Shown: one piece after another, positions 1 through 12,008 of the stretch
How the letters are laid out: every line of letters begins with the position of its first letter
How positions within the stretch are numbered: the stretch's first letter is position 1
Assembly (NCBI GenBank): GCA_036873755.1
Contig: JAVTVY010025303.1
Coordinates: 42,641-106,640, forward strand
Direction: 5' to 3'
From: Hanleya hanleyi
Taxonomy: Eukaryota; Mollusca; Polyplacophora; Lepidopleurida; Hanleyidae
DNA length: 64,000 bases
Translations under genes and position numbers: made by a program
The notes under the pieces: generated by a model
Seen by the model: the letters and a program-made list of their open reading frames with translations, nothing else
The model's database searches: none
Told to the model about the DNA's origin: nothing

Positions 1-360
1 GACCTATATCCCCCAATAGCCAGCCTATAGGCCTATATACAGACCTCGGTGACTTTTTCCAAAAATTTCACCGCTTCGCTCCGGGACCCCTCCCATTGTG
101 TTTTTCTCGGCGAGACGAGAAAAACGAGACCCCACAACCCATAGTAAAGCCCACAAAAAAATTGACCACCCCTCCCTCCATATAGCCAGTATGAGCCTAT
201 ATACAGACCTCGGTGACTTTTCCCAAAAATTTCACCGATTCGCTCCGGGACCCTTCCCATTGTCATTTTCTTGGCGAGACGAGAAAAACGCGACCCCACA
301 AGCCATAGTAAAGCCCACGAAAAAATTGACCATCCCCATACCCCATACAGGCATTTTCCC

Positions 361-1450
361 TTATATTGTATAATACAGAACATATATTGTATAATACAGG
401 ACATATATGGTACAATACAGGACAGATATGGTATAATACAGCACAGATTTTGTATAATACAGGACATATACTGTATAATACAGGACAGATTTGGTATAAT
501 ACAGAACATATATTGTATAATACAGCACAGATTTGGTATAATACAGGATAGATACTGTATAATACAGTACAGATTTGGTATAATACAGAACATATATTGT
601 ATAATACAGGACAAATATGGTACAAAACAGGACAGATATGGTATAATACAGCACAGATTTTGTATAATACAGGACATATACTATATAATACAGGATAGAT
701 TTGGTATAATACAGAACATATATTGTATAATACAGCACAGATTTGGTATAATACAGGACAGATACTGTATAATACAGGACAGATATTGCATAATACAGCA
801 CAGATATGGTATAATTCAGGACAGATATGGTATAATACAGCACAGATATGGTATAATAGAGGGCAAATATTGTATAATACAGTACAGATTTGGTATAATA
901 CAGGACATATATGGTACAATACAGGACAGATATGGTATAATGCAGCACAGATATGGTATAATAGAGGAGAAATATTGTATAATACAGAGCAGATATGGTA
1001 TAATACAGGACATATATGGTACAATACAGGACAGATACTGTATAATACAGGACAGATTTGGTAAAATACAGAACATATATTGCAGAATACTGGACAGATA
1101 TTGTATAATACAGGACAGATATTGTATAATACAGCACAGATATGGTATAACACAGGACAGATATTGTATAATACAGCGCAGATTTGGTATAATACAGCAC
1201 AGATTTGGTATAATTCAGGACAGATACTGTACAATACAGGGCAGATTTGGTATAATACAGGACATATATTGTATAATAGAGAACAACTATGGTACAATAT
1301 AGGACAGATTTGGTATAATACAGGACAGATATTGTATAACATAGGACAGGTATGGTATAATACAGGACAGATATTGTATAACATAGGACAGGTATGGTAT
1401 AATGCAGGACAGATGTGGTATAACACAACAAAGATGTGGTATAATGTGTG
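361..1450. repeat. 21-bp minisatellite, block 1 (about 52 copies)
   Basis: The repeat core is TATGGTATAATACAG followed by a variable base and ACAGA or ACATA, 21 bp per copy. The base after the CAG is G, C, A or T in different copies, and the second codon-like position alternates TTG, TGG, CTG. Because 21 is divisible by three, five of the six reading frames stay open for long stretches; only one plus frame meets TAA in each copy. The resulting heptapeptide ORFs (such as YNTGQIW and CPVLYHI) are a by-product of this and are not proposed as genes. Each copy carries an odd palindrome, TGTATaATACA, in its TTG variants. Confidence 0.95.
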
Positions 1451-1532
1451 ACAGATATGGATGGTCCATCTCTACACCAAATACCTTCCTTCACTGCCCC
1501 AAAATGCCCACTTTCACTACTACTCCTACTGA

Positions 1533-1564
1533 TGACGTCACCGATGACGTTACAGATGACGTGA
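1533..1564. promoter_or_regulatory. Cluster of three CRE/ATF-like sites in satellite unit 1
   Basis: TGACGTCA at 1533-1540, TGACGTTA at 1545-1552 and TGACGTGA at 1557-1564 are spaced exactly 12 bp apart. The first is the perfect CREB/ATF palindrome. The cluster recurs in unit 2 (from 3838) and unit 3 (from 6227), where the middle site reads TGACGTCG. Function is inferred from motif match only. Confidence 0.6.
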
Positions 1565-1596
1565 TGAACACCCGTCAAATCGGGATGTACACCCCG

Positions 1597-2371
1597 AGAG
1601 CTACAAGATAACACCTCCCACGACACAATCGGACCAAGGATGGTCCCTCTCTACCCCAAACACACCTCCACACACCCCCAAAATGGCCACTTTACTTACT
1701 ACACCCAACTGCGCATGCGTAGATTGACGCGACTTGCACTTAAAAACACGCCATTCTGACTCTACCCCACACAAGCTTCACTTTGACACCTCCCACGACC
1801 CATTTGGACCCATAGTGGTCCATCTCTACCCCAAACACACCCCCCACATACCCCCCAACATGCCTGCTTTCTATACTACGAACAGACTACGCATGCGCAG
1901 ACTCTTGCACACGGACGAACCATGAGTCGATACATTACAAACTCCACGAGAGCTTCAAAATAAGACCTCATACGACACCATAGGACCATTAGGGGCTCAC
2001 CTAGACCCCAAAACGTTGACCCCGTATGGACCTATACCCCCATAGCCATGCAGTATAGGCCTATGGGCCTACCCAGGCCTCGGTGAACTTTTTCCAAAAA
2101 TTTCACCGTTTCGCTTCCCATCGTGTTCTAAATGACGAGACGTGAAAAACAAGACCAAACAACCCATATCACAATGAACGTGTGTGAATTTCCCAGGTTG
2201 GACCTATCCCCCATAGCCAGCCTATGGAGCTATATGAACCTATATGGCACTTTTCCAAAAAATTCACCGTTTCGCTCCGGGACCCTTCCCATCGTGTTCT
2301 AAATGACGAGACGTGAAAAACAAGACCAAGCAGCCCATATCACAATGAACGTGTGTGAATTTCCCAGGTTG
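1597..2371. repeat. Subrepeats of about 165-175 bp in the macrosatellite unit
   Basis: Segments beginning near 1597, 1770 and 1946 share GAGCTnCAA, ACACCTCCCACGAC, a GGACC-ATTTGGACC-like block and CTCTACCCCAAA, so they are diverged copies with a period of about 175 bp. The following part (TTTCACCG near 2100, 2264 and 2430) repeats a second motif family with a period of about 165 bp. The same layout is present in units 2 and 3. Confidence 0.75.
1710..1899. promoter_or_regulatory. Pair of NRF1-like palindromes in satellite unit 1
   Basis: TGCGCATGCG at 1710-1719 and ACGCATGCGCA at 1889-1899 match the NRF1 consensus (GCGCATGCGC) in two adjacent subrepeats. Equivalent sites occur in unit 2 (near 4012 and 4191) and unit 3 (near 6402 and 6580), where the second site is the fuller TGCGCATGCGCA. 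They are CpG-rich islands in an otherwise AT-rich array. Regulatory use is inferred. Confidence 0.5.
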
Positions 2372-2727
2372 GACCTATATCCTGGGCCAGCCTATAGGCC
2401 TATATACAGACCTCGGTGACTTTTTCCAAAATTTCACCGCTTCGCTCCGGGACCCCTTCCATTGTGTTTTTCGGCGAGACGAGAAAACGAGACCCCACAA
2501 CCCATAGTAAAGCGCACAAAGAAATTGACTACCCCTCCCCCCCCATATAGCCAGTATGAGCCTATATACAGACCTCGGTGACTTTTCCCAAAAATTTCAC
2601 CGCTTCGCTCCGGGACCCCTCCCATCGTGTTTTTCTTGGCGAGACGAGAAAACGAGACCCCACAACCCATAGTAAAGCCCACGAAAAAAAATTGACCACC
2701 CCTCCCCCCATACAGGCATTTTTCCTT

Positions 2728-3757
2728 ATATTGTATAATACAGAACATATATTGTATAATACAGGACATATGGTACAATACAGGACAGATATGGTATAAT
2801 ACAGCACAGATTTTGTATAATACAGGACATATACTGGCATTTACAGGACAGGGATTTGGTATAATACAGAACATATATTGTATAATACAGCACAGATTTG
2901 GTATAATACAGGATAGATACTGTATAATACAGTACAGATTTGGTATAATACAGAACATATATTGTATAATACAGGACAAATATGGTACAAAAAAAACAGG
3001 ACAGATATGGTATAATACAGCACAGATTTTGTATAATACGGGACATATACTATATAATACAGACAGATTTGGTATAATACAGAACATATATTGTATAATA
3101 CAGCACAGATTTGGTATAATACAGGACAGATACTGTATAATACAGGACAGATATTGCATAATACAGCACAGATATGGTATAATTCAGGACAGATATGGTA
3201 TAATACAGCACAGATATGGTATAATAGAGGGCAAATATTGTATAATACAGGACAGATTTGGTATAATACAGGACATATATGGTACAATACAGGACAGATA
3301 TGGTATAATGCAGCACAGATATGGTATAATAGAGGAGAAATATTGTATAATACAGAGCAGATATGGTATAATACAGGACATATATGGTACAATACAGGAC
3401 AAATACTGTATAATACAGGGCAGATTTGGTATAATACAGAACATATATTGCAGAATACTGGACAGATATTGTATAATACAGGACAGATATTGTATAATAC
3501 AGCACAGATATGGTATAACACAGGACAGGTATTGTATAATACAGCACAGACTTGGTATAATACAGCACAGATTTGGTATAATACAGGACATATATGGTAT
3601 AATAGAGAACAAATATGGTACAATACAGGACAGATTTGGTATAATACAGGACAGATATTGTATAACATAGGACAGGTATGGTATAATACAGGACATACAT
3701 GGTATAATGCAGGACAGATGTGGTATAACACAACAAAGATGTGGTATAATGTGTGAC
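2728..3757. repeat. 21-bp minisatellite, block 2 (about 49 copies)
   Basis: Same 21-bp unit as block 1, with the same variant order over long stretches, so the copy came from duplication of the whole 2.3-kb unit. It differs by local deletions and irregular spots (for example around 2833-2853 and an A-run near 2990) that break the 21-bp register and shorten the spurious ORFs. Confidence 0.95.
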
Positions 3758-3837
3758 AGATATGGATGGTCCATCTCTACACCAAATACCTTCCTTCACT
3801 GCCCCAAAATGCCCACTTTCACTACTACTCCTACTGA

Positions 3838-3869
3838 TGACGTCACCGATGACGTCGCAGATGACGTGA
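3838..3869. promoter_or_regulatory. CRE/ATF-like cluster in satellite unit 2
   Basis: TGACGTCA, TGACGTCG and TGACGTGA at the same 12-bp spacing as in unit 1, just after the end of the 21-bp array. Confidence 0.6.
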
Positions 3870-5037
3870 ACACCCGTCAAATCGGGATGTACACCCCGAG
3901 AGCTACAAGATAACACCTCCCACGACACAATCGGACCAAGGATGGTCCCTCTCTACCCCAAACACACCTCCACGCACCCCCAAAATGGCCACTTTACTTA
4001 CTACACCCAACTGCGCATGCGTAGATTGACGCGACTTGCACTTAAAAACACGCCATTCTGACTCTACCCCACACAAGCTTCACTTTGACACCTCCCACGA
4101 CCCATTTGGACCCATAGTGGTCCATCTCTACCCCAAACACCCCCCCCACATGCCCCCCAACATGCCTGCTTTCTATACTACGGCCAGACTGCGCATGCGC
4201 AGACTATTGCACACGGACGAACCATTAGTCGATACATTACAAACTCCACGAGAGCTTCAAAATAAGACCTCATACGACACCATAGGACCATTAGGGGCTC
4301 ACCTAGACCCCAAAACGTTCACCCCGTATGGACCTATACTTCCATAGCCATGCAGTATAGGCCTATGGGCCTACCCAGGCCTCGGTGAACTTTTTCCAAA
4401 AATTTCACCGTTTCGCTTCCCATCGTGTTCTAAATGACGAGACGTGAAAACCAAGACCAAACAACCCATATCACAATGAACGTGTGTGAATTTCCCAGGT
4501 TGGACCTATCCCCCATAGCCAGCCTATGGAGCTATATGAGCCTATATGGCACTTTTCCAAAAATTTCACCGTTTCGCTCCGGGACCCTTCCCATCGTGTT
4601 CTAAATGACGAGACGTGAAAAACAAGACCAAACAACCCATATCACAATGAACGTGTGTGAATTTTCCAGGTTGGCCCTATATCCCCCAATAGCCAGCCTA
4701 TAGGCCTATATACAGACCTCGGTGACTTTTTCCAAAAATTTCACCGCTTCGCTCCGGGACCCCTCCCATTGTGTTTTTCTCGGCGAGACGAGAAAAACGA
4801 GACCCCACAACCCATAGTAAAGCCCACAAAAAAAAATTGACCACCCCTCCCCCATATAGCCAGTATGAGCCTATATACAGACCTCGGTGACTTTTCCCAA
4901 AAATTTCACCGATTCGCTCCGGGACCCTTCCCATTGTGATTTTCTTGGCGAGACGAGAAAAACGAGACCCCACAAGCCATAGTAAAGCCCACGAAAAATA
5001 TTGACCATCCCCATACCCCATACAGGCATTTTCCCTT

Positions 5038-6146
5038 ATATTGTATAATACAGAACATATATTGTATAATACAGGACATATATGGTACAATACAGGACAG
5101 ATATGGTATAATACAGCACAGATTTGGTATAATACAGGACATATACTGTATAATACAGGACAGATTTGGTATAATACAGAACATATATTGTATAATACAG
5201 CACAGATTTGGTATAATACAGGATAGATACTGTATAATACAGTACAGATTTGGTATAATACAGAACATATATTGTATAATACAGGACAAATATGGTACAA
5301 AACAGGACAGATATGGTATAATACAGCACAGATTTTGTATAATACAGGACATATACTATATAATACAGGATAGATTTGGTATAATACAGAACATATATTG
5401 TATAATACAGCACAGATTTGGTATAATACAGGACAGATACTGTATAATACAGGACAGATATTGCATAATACAGCACAGATATGGTATAATTCAGGACAGA
5501 TATGGTATAATACAGCACAGATATGGTATAATAGAGGGCAAATATTGTATAATACAGTACAGATTTGGTATAATACAGGACATATATGGTACAATGCAGG
5601 ACAGATATGGTATAATGCAGCACAGATATGGTATAATAGAGGAGAAATATTGTATAATACAGAGCAGATATGGTATAATACAGGACATATATGGTACAAT
5701 ACAGGACAAATACTGTATAATACAGGACAGATTTGGTATAATACAGAACATATATTGCAGAATACTGGACAGATATTGTATAATACAGGACATATATTGC
5801 AGAATACTGGACAGATATTGTATAATACAGGACAGATATTGTATAATACAGCACAGATATGGTATAACACAGGACAGATATTGTGTAATACAGCACAGAT
5901 TTGGTATAATACAGTACAGATTTGGTAATACAGGACAGATACTGTATAATACAGGGCAGATTTGGTATAATACAGGACATATATGGTATAATAGAGAACA
6001 AATATGGTACAATACAGGGCAGATTTGGTATAATACAGGACAGATATTGTATAACATAGGACAGGTATGGTATAATACAGGACATATATGGTATAATGCA
6101 GGACAGATGTGGTATAACACAACAAAGATGTGGTATAATGTGTGAC
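5038..6146. repeat. 21-bp minisatellite, block 3 (about 53 copies)
   Basis: Third copy of the 21-bp array. It contains a local duplication of the CAGAATACTGGACAG segment (near 5757-5825) that blocks 1 and 2 show once, and one single-base register break near 5927 where the plus frame is lost. Confidence 0.95.
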
Positions 6147-6226
6147 AGATATGGATGGTCCATCTCTACACCAAATACCTTCCTTCACTGCCCCAAAATG
6201 CCCACTTTCACTACTACTCCTACTGA

Positions 6227-6258
6227 TGACGTCACCGATGACGTCGCAGATGACGTGA
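6227..6258. promoter_or_regulatory. CRE/ATF-like cluster in satellite unit 3
   Basis: TGACGTCA, TGACGTCG and TGACGTGA with 12-bp spacing, identical in layout to unit 2. Confidence 0.6.
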
Positions 6259-7456
6259 ACACCCGTCAAATCGGGATGTACACCCCGAGAGCTACAAGAT
6301 AACACCTCCCACGACACAATCGGACCAAGGATGGTCCCTCTCTACCCCAAACACACCTCCACGCACCCCCAAAATGGCCACTTTACTTACTACACCCAAC
6401 TGCGCATGCGTAGATTGACGCGACTTGCACTTAAAAATACGCCATTCTGACTCTACCCCACACAAGCTTCACTTTGACACCTCCCACGACCCATTTGGAC
6501 CCATAGTGGTCCATCTCTACCCCAAACACACCCCCACATGCCCCCCAACATGCCTGCTTTCTATACAACGGCCAGACTGCGCATGCGCAGACTATTGCAC
6601 ACGGACGAACCATTAGTCGATACATTACAAACTCCACGGGAGCTTCAAAATAAGACCTCATACGACACCATAGGATCATAAGGGGCTCACCTAGATCCCA
6701 AAACGTCCACCCCGTATGGACCTATACACCCATAGCCATGCAGTATAGGCCTATGGGCCTACCCAGGCCTCGGTGACTTTTTCCAAAAATTTCACCGTTT
6801 CGCTCCGGGACCCTTCCCATCGTGTTTTTCTTGGTGAGACGTGAAAAACAAATCCAAGCAACCCATATCACAATGAACGTGTGTGAATTTCCCAGGATGG
6901 ACCTATACCCCCCATATAGCCAGCCTATGGAGCTATATGAGCCTATATGGCACTTTTCCAAAAATTTCACCGTTTCGCTCCGGGACCCTTCCCATCGTGT
7001 TCTAAATGACGAGACGTGAAAAACAAGACCAAACAACCCATATCACAATGAACGTGTGTGAATTTTCCAGGTTGGCCCTATATCCCCCAATAGCCAGCCT
7101 ATAGGCCTATATACAGACCTCGGTGACTTTTTCCAAAAATTTCACCGCTTCGCTCCGGGACCCCTCCCATTGTGTTTTTCTCGGCGAGACGAGAAAAACG
7201 AGACCCCACAACCCATAGTAAAGCCCACAAAAAAAATTGACCACCCCTCCCCCCCATATAGCCAGTATGAGCCTATATACAGACCTCGGTGACTTTCCCC
7301 AAAAATTTCACCGATTCGCTCCGGGACCCTTCCCATTGTGATTTTCTTGGCGAGACGAGAAAAACGAGACCCCACAAGCCATAGTAAAGCCCACGAAAAA
7401 AACTGGCCATCCCCATACCCCATACAGGCATTTTCCCTTATATTGTATAATACAGA

Positions 7457-7840
7457 CCCCTATTGTAGGGGTAAAGTCCGAGTTCCGCTTTTTATAGTTT
7501 CGGGAAAAAATCCTTATTTTACATGCACCCACCCCATTGACTTGATAGGCAGGTCCCAATAAGCCCGGGGACCGATATTAGCCCTTTGGGCTAGAGTTGA
7601 TAGGTGTTTTCCCCTATTTTAGGGGTAAAGTCCGTGTTCCGCTTTTTATAGTTTCGGGAAAAAATCCTAATTTTACATGCATCCACCCCATTGACTGGAT
7701 AGGCAGGTCCCAATAAGCCCGGGGACCGATATTAGCCCTTTTGGCTAGAGTTGATAGGGGTTTTCCCCTATTTTAGGGGTAAAGTCCGTGTTCCGCTTTT
7801 TATATTTTCGGGAAAAAATCCTAATTTTACATGCAACCCA
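7457..7840. repeat. 154-bp tandem repeat, about 2.4 copies
   Basis: GTAAAGTCCG recurs at 7471, 7625 and 7780, giving periods of 154 and 155 bp. Copies share TTTCGGGAAAAAATCC, CCCGGGGACCGATATTAG and a short hairpin, CCCCTAttttAGGGG. The first copy starts abruptly after a single 21-bp satellite unit; the third copy stops near 7840. The family is unrelated by eye to the 2.3-kb satellite. Confidence 0.9.
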
Positions 7841-10800
7841 TAATTGAATGGCCCTCGAGGAGCGCTTCACTTTGACACCTCACTCGACCCATTCGGTCCA
7901 CTAGGGACTAGTCACTTGGTTGACATGGGACTACTTTCTGTCCGCGCAGGAATACAAAGGTTACAGGTTGCCGGAACTACTTTTGACCTTCACGTGACCT
8001 TGAGCTAGTGGCGCCCCCTGGCGCCACAGTGGTGAAAGGCGATGTGGCGTCCCCTATACCTTTAACCTGGAAACAGCGCCCCCTGGTGGATGCAAGAGTT
8101 ACCTCCCCCGGCAAAACCGACCCGGATCGGGGTTCTACCTACTACTAGCGTGCGTATTCATTTTCAGCCTACTTTCGGCAACTATAAGAGGGTTTCCCCG
8201 AAATCAACACCACGTGATGTCGTCAGCCAATCAGCTAAACTCTACCGACGTAACCCAAACTTAACCCGCCATTTTCGAGTCATGTGCTGTCCCACTGGTT
8301 CAAAATTACAGATCCACATCTCTTGGGTGATAGGCCTACGGAAGTTATTCATATCTATACCTTTTGTACGCTCCGACAATATATGTGTAGTAGTATGAAA
8401 AGCCTGTAATTATCAGATTTCACGAGTCTGTTCTCCGCCGGATGAAGACCGAACAGTACACGGTAAAGTATCGGATATCGCTCCATAATAATGATATAGT
8501 GGTGACTCAGAAATATAAATGAACATTGTTTTAAGCATGAATAAAAGTCAACTGTAGACATTTAAAAGAATTTTATATGTATTACGTATGAGGAAACAAA
8601 TTTGTAATGTTGCGTGTCTACAATGATGTGTTGAAATGTTGTAGTTTAACTACTCGATCAATAAAACATGTATTTTACTATACATTGAGTTTAGCAGTCT
8701 TTTCTCCATGTTATTTGTATATCCCATCTTCTCATTTGTTTCCCCATCTTCCTATGTTCATAATGGTTATAGTTCAGTTAGATCTTTACTCTCACAAATT
8801 GTTCGACAGTAAGCTTACTTCCGACTTGATGACGTCTTTTCTATGTCATATTTTGTTTAATTAATTGTTGTCGTCTTAATATTATAGAACAAGGTACCAT
8901 ACAGCTTAGTTGTGCATGCGCGTTGTTGTCTTCAAAATCATAACTGAGTTACCTCCCTAAATAACATCCATGTAAATAGTATGTATCTTCACTGGTATGG
9001 TGATTGGAATGGAATGGTTATGCTGAATCCTTCTCTGTGTATGTCAAACTCTCACGTGATCAAACATTCACAAATTATACCGCCGTCATCAAACACGGCA
9101 TCCTCTTCCAGTGGTTTGCGCTATGCACCAACACAGAGGTCGCATACTTGATTCTGATTGGTCGAGTCATTGAACCTAAACCCGTTTTACATTAACCTGA
9201 CCTATAGCTGATACTGATCATGTGAACCGAGGCGCCTTATATTACACTACTGAGACACTGATGGGTCATAAGTATACCCACTCCTTTATTTTTAATTATG
9301 TTTTTCTCGTTGTGTTTGGTTAATTAGGACAAACTGGTCTATAGCCTACAGCTCAACAGAGCACTTTCTTTGTCATGTGCTCATGTCCTTATTTATTTAT
9401 GATTACTAGTAATAAACAAACAATGGACGCAGATTATATTTAGTTCATTCCATTATCCAATGCCACTCTTTCTTCTTTTCTTTTTATACAACGCGTTAGT
9501 AAAAACTTATTGCAAAGTGGAAATATAACTAACAGTATATGCCATTATTTTTTGGGACGGAAGTTGAGATTCATTGTCTTTCACACCAACTTCATAGTAT
9601 CCGGGTCGCTTCTTATACTGATTTCGCGGCCATCAACGCAATGCTTTATTTATATTGCATTCTTTGTTCAGTTCATAGAGTTACAAGTACTACAGCGTAA
9701 AACAATTAAATAGAGAAAAACACAAAAACATTTTAAACTGTCTATATTCTATTACACTTTAAATGCAATCTATAAATTGAATGACTGATATATAGATATT
9801 TGAACTTGTATATAAACATTTCTTTTATTTTAATTATCTATCATTTGTTAATTGTTTTAACCTGGAGGCTGGAGTACTTGTAAATCTATGAAATGATCAA
9901 AGAGGTGTATGATGAAATATAAATAAAGCATTGTAAAACTACAATTTCAATCAATCAGCCATTCAGTTTAAAGAGAGTATATATTTATACATTGTAATAC
10001 TCATAATATACTAATAGTAGAATTAGTGGTTTCATAGTGGATCGCGTGATTGTATACCGAGTATATGATCGAGTATACATACAGAGAAGCATGAATATTC
10101 ATGAGAGTATAATGATTATGTTAATGAGCTATGAAGCGTGCACATTTCCGTCCCATGATTCACAGCGTGCTCGGACCTTCAGCAAAACATGTTTGCAATC
10201 GATTCACGCGGGTCGAAGTGAATTGAACAAGGCAACATATGGCCCGTATACGATATATGACGTTAATGCTAGGGAAAATAACGTGTGAGGTGAAACTGAA
10301 CCAGTGGAAAAATGGATATACTACCTGTTGATTCATTAATGGTTTTACCTTTCTGGATAATTTCGTCAACAGCCCGTGAGTGTTCCTTGTTGTCCCATGT
10401 TTAAGAAATTACACGTAAGTTTTATTCATCATGATTACGGCAAAGAACAGGAATAGATATTGAGAACATACAGTAAGATGTGTTTGAAATCGGTTGAAGA
10501 TTATAGACTTCATATATATGTAAAATTTTATGGCAATATTTGAGTAATTTCTCTTGATGTTTCAGGGAAAAAAAGTTAACACTTAGAGAGAGTCAAGATA
10601 CATTTTCGTTGATAAGGCATGTTCAAACTAGAATGTCCGTAGTTGGTCTTTTATATACAGTTATACCCAGTATGGGATAAAGTGTTATTGTTTCTCTGTG
10701 AATGCCTCTATAATCCGTCCCATATAAGACATATAGTATACCATACATATCCTTGCAGCATATCGGATATTTTCCCCATGCAATAGCACAACAACCACCC

Positions 10801-11809
10801 ACTGTAGCGGATTATGTCGATTAGTGTTAATTCCTTTGATACGTAAAGCTATAATCGGATATGTGGATCAAATACCCCCCCCGCCCGCCATTGCCTTAAT
10901 TCTTTACAGTATGGTTTTTCAAATATTCACGAATTATGTACCGTAGATGTAGCCTATAATGCGCTATACTTAACGAAGATGTTATGAATTAATTCACAAA
11001 ACGGCAAGTATATTTCATACCGGTACATGGAAGTGTATCATAGAAGTGCATTACTTTGTAAAGTATTTTCGGTTCCTGTGATAATACAGGACACAATTAG
11101 AGTTGTAGCTTATACAATATGGAGCTCAGTCGAAAGGCATCTTCTCGGATGCAACGCTATATACTATTTTACGGATAACAAATAGTTTTAGGCCTACGGA
11201 TGCGTGATTTCGTCTCAGGCACCGGTGCACAATAAAACGTCGCTCTATAACAAATACAAAGTTTGTTTTCAAATTAAAGGTCCTGTTTGATGGAAACTAT
11301 AAGACAAAATGGAACATTATTTCTATAATCAGAAAATATGACACACGTTACAATGGTTACGGTAGTGACCACAAGAAATGTATACCTCCCGCATCCATGC
11401 ATTATACTGCGAACATTAATAATCTCACCCTCCACTAACTATTAATAAATTCCGGACATGGCGAAGATCGAATCAGTCATGATGATAATAATTAAGGCGG
11501 CTATGGTGAATATGTCAGAGCGGCCTTTGTATGAGACAGGTGGATGAATGAATGGACAAAGAATGTCATTAATGGATATACAGTCACGTCAAGCAGATCA
11601 CAAAATATATCAGATTTTTTAAATAATATCAATGACAGCACTCTCCGTGTCCGATCTATGTAACGGTTATGATATGCGCTGAGGGCCTTATACTTATAAT
11701 AAATTGTAATATATGCTGGACACAATACAAGTTTCATCACTAATCGTCCAACAGATCCGCCATTGAAATTAACAGTAAATACATATTACTTACACATATT
11801 TATCATTCA
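7841..11809. other. Intergenic stretch, no supported gene
   Basis: A fragment at 7862-7900 resembles the satellite subrepeat (GCTTCACTTTGACACCTC and a CGACCCATT block). The short ORFs in this region are at most about 100 residues, with no recognised domain. AT-rich sequence follows from 9.2 kb on. No RNA gene is recognised. Confidence 0.5.
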
Positions 11810-12008
11810 TACTCTGTAAAAACAGTTGTGTACCAAAAGTACACAAACTGTGTACCCTAGGTACACATCGCTGTAACAAAATTGAACATCTACAATCACT
11901 GTGTAGCTGTGATACACAATTTGTGTAGAAAAAGTACACAAATTGTGTACTCCTGGTACACATTTTTTGTAGATGCGCAATTTTGTACACAACTGTTTTT
12001 TCAGAGTA
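11810..12008. mobile_element. Tc1/mariner-type MITE with internal dyad array
   Basis: Inverted ends CTCTGTAAAAACAG and CTGTTTTTTCAGAG (one mismatch) continue inward with GTTGTGTAC and GTACACAAC, and are flanked by TA on each side, the target duplication of Tc1/mariner elements. The 199-bp body holds five short dyads of the form GTGTA-N7-(G/A)TACAC at 11828, 11850, 11901, 11923 and 11945. No transposase is present, so it is non-autonomous. Confidence 0.75.

Larger units (their letters stand above)
1..7456. repeat. Macrosatellite array, unit about 2.3-2.4 kb, three units plus a truncated fourth
   Basis: The same long sequence recurs in direct orientation with unit starts near 1, 2372, 4675 and 7077. 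Marker sites repeat likewise: the end of the 21-bp array (ACAGATATGG then ATGGTCC) falls at 1451, 3756 and 6145, giving spacings of 2305 and 2389 bp. Each full unit has, in order, one or two subrepeats with TTTCACCG and CGAGACGAGAAAA, a 21-bp minisatellite of about 1.0-1.1 kb, a CRE-like cluster, two or three 175-bp subrepeats with NRF1-like palindromes, and further 165-bp subrepeats. Units are very similar by eye, with small insertions and deletions. The array runs off the left edge of the window, so its total length is unknown. I see no transposase, reverse transcriptase or RNA gene in it. Confidence 0.95.

Noticed and set aside
361..6146. Possible CRISPR-like array or rows of bacterial TATAAT promoters
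   Set aside because: There are no unique spacers, the repeats are contiguous, and the surrounding DNA is intron-bearing animal sequence. TATAAT is just part of the repeat unit.
33..6317. Very long ORFs over the left 6 kb, up to 539 codons, on both strands
   Set aside because: All come from the 21-bp repeat being open in five frames; there is no domain, no start context and no frame preference, so none is annotated as a gene.
8090..8398. 102-codon plus-strand ORF in GC-richer DNA beside the satellite
   Set aside because: No domain or splice evidence; the region resembles repeat-derived DNA.
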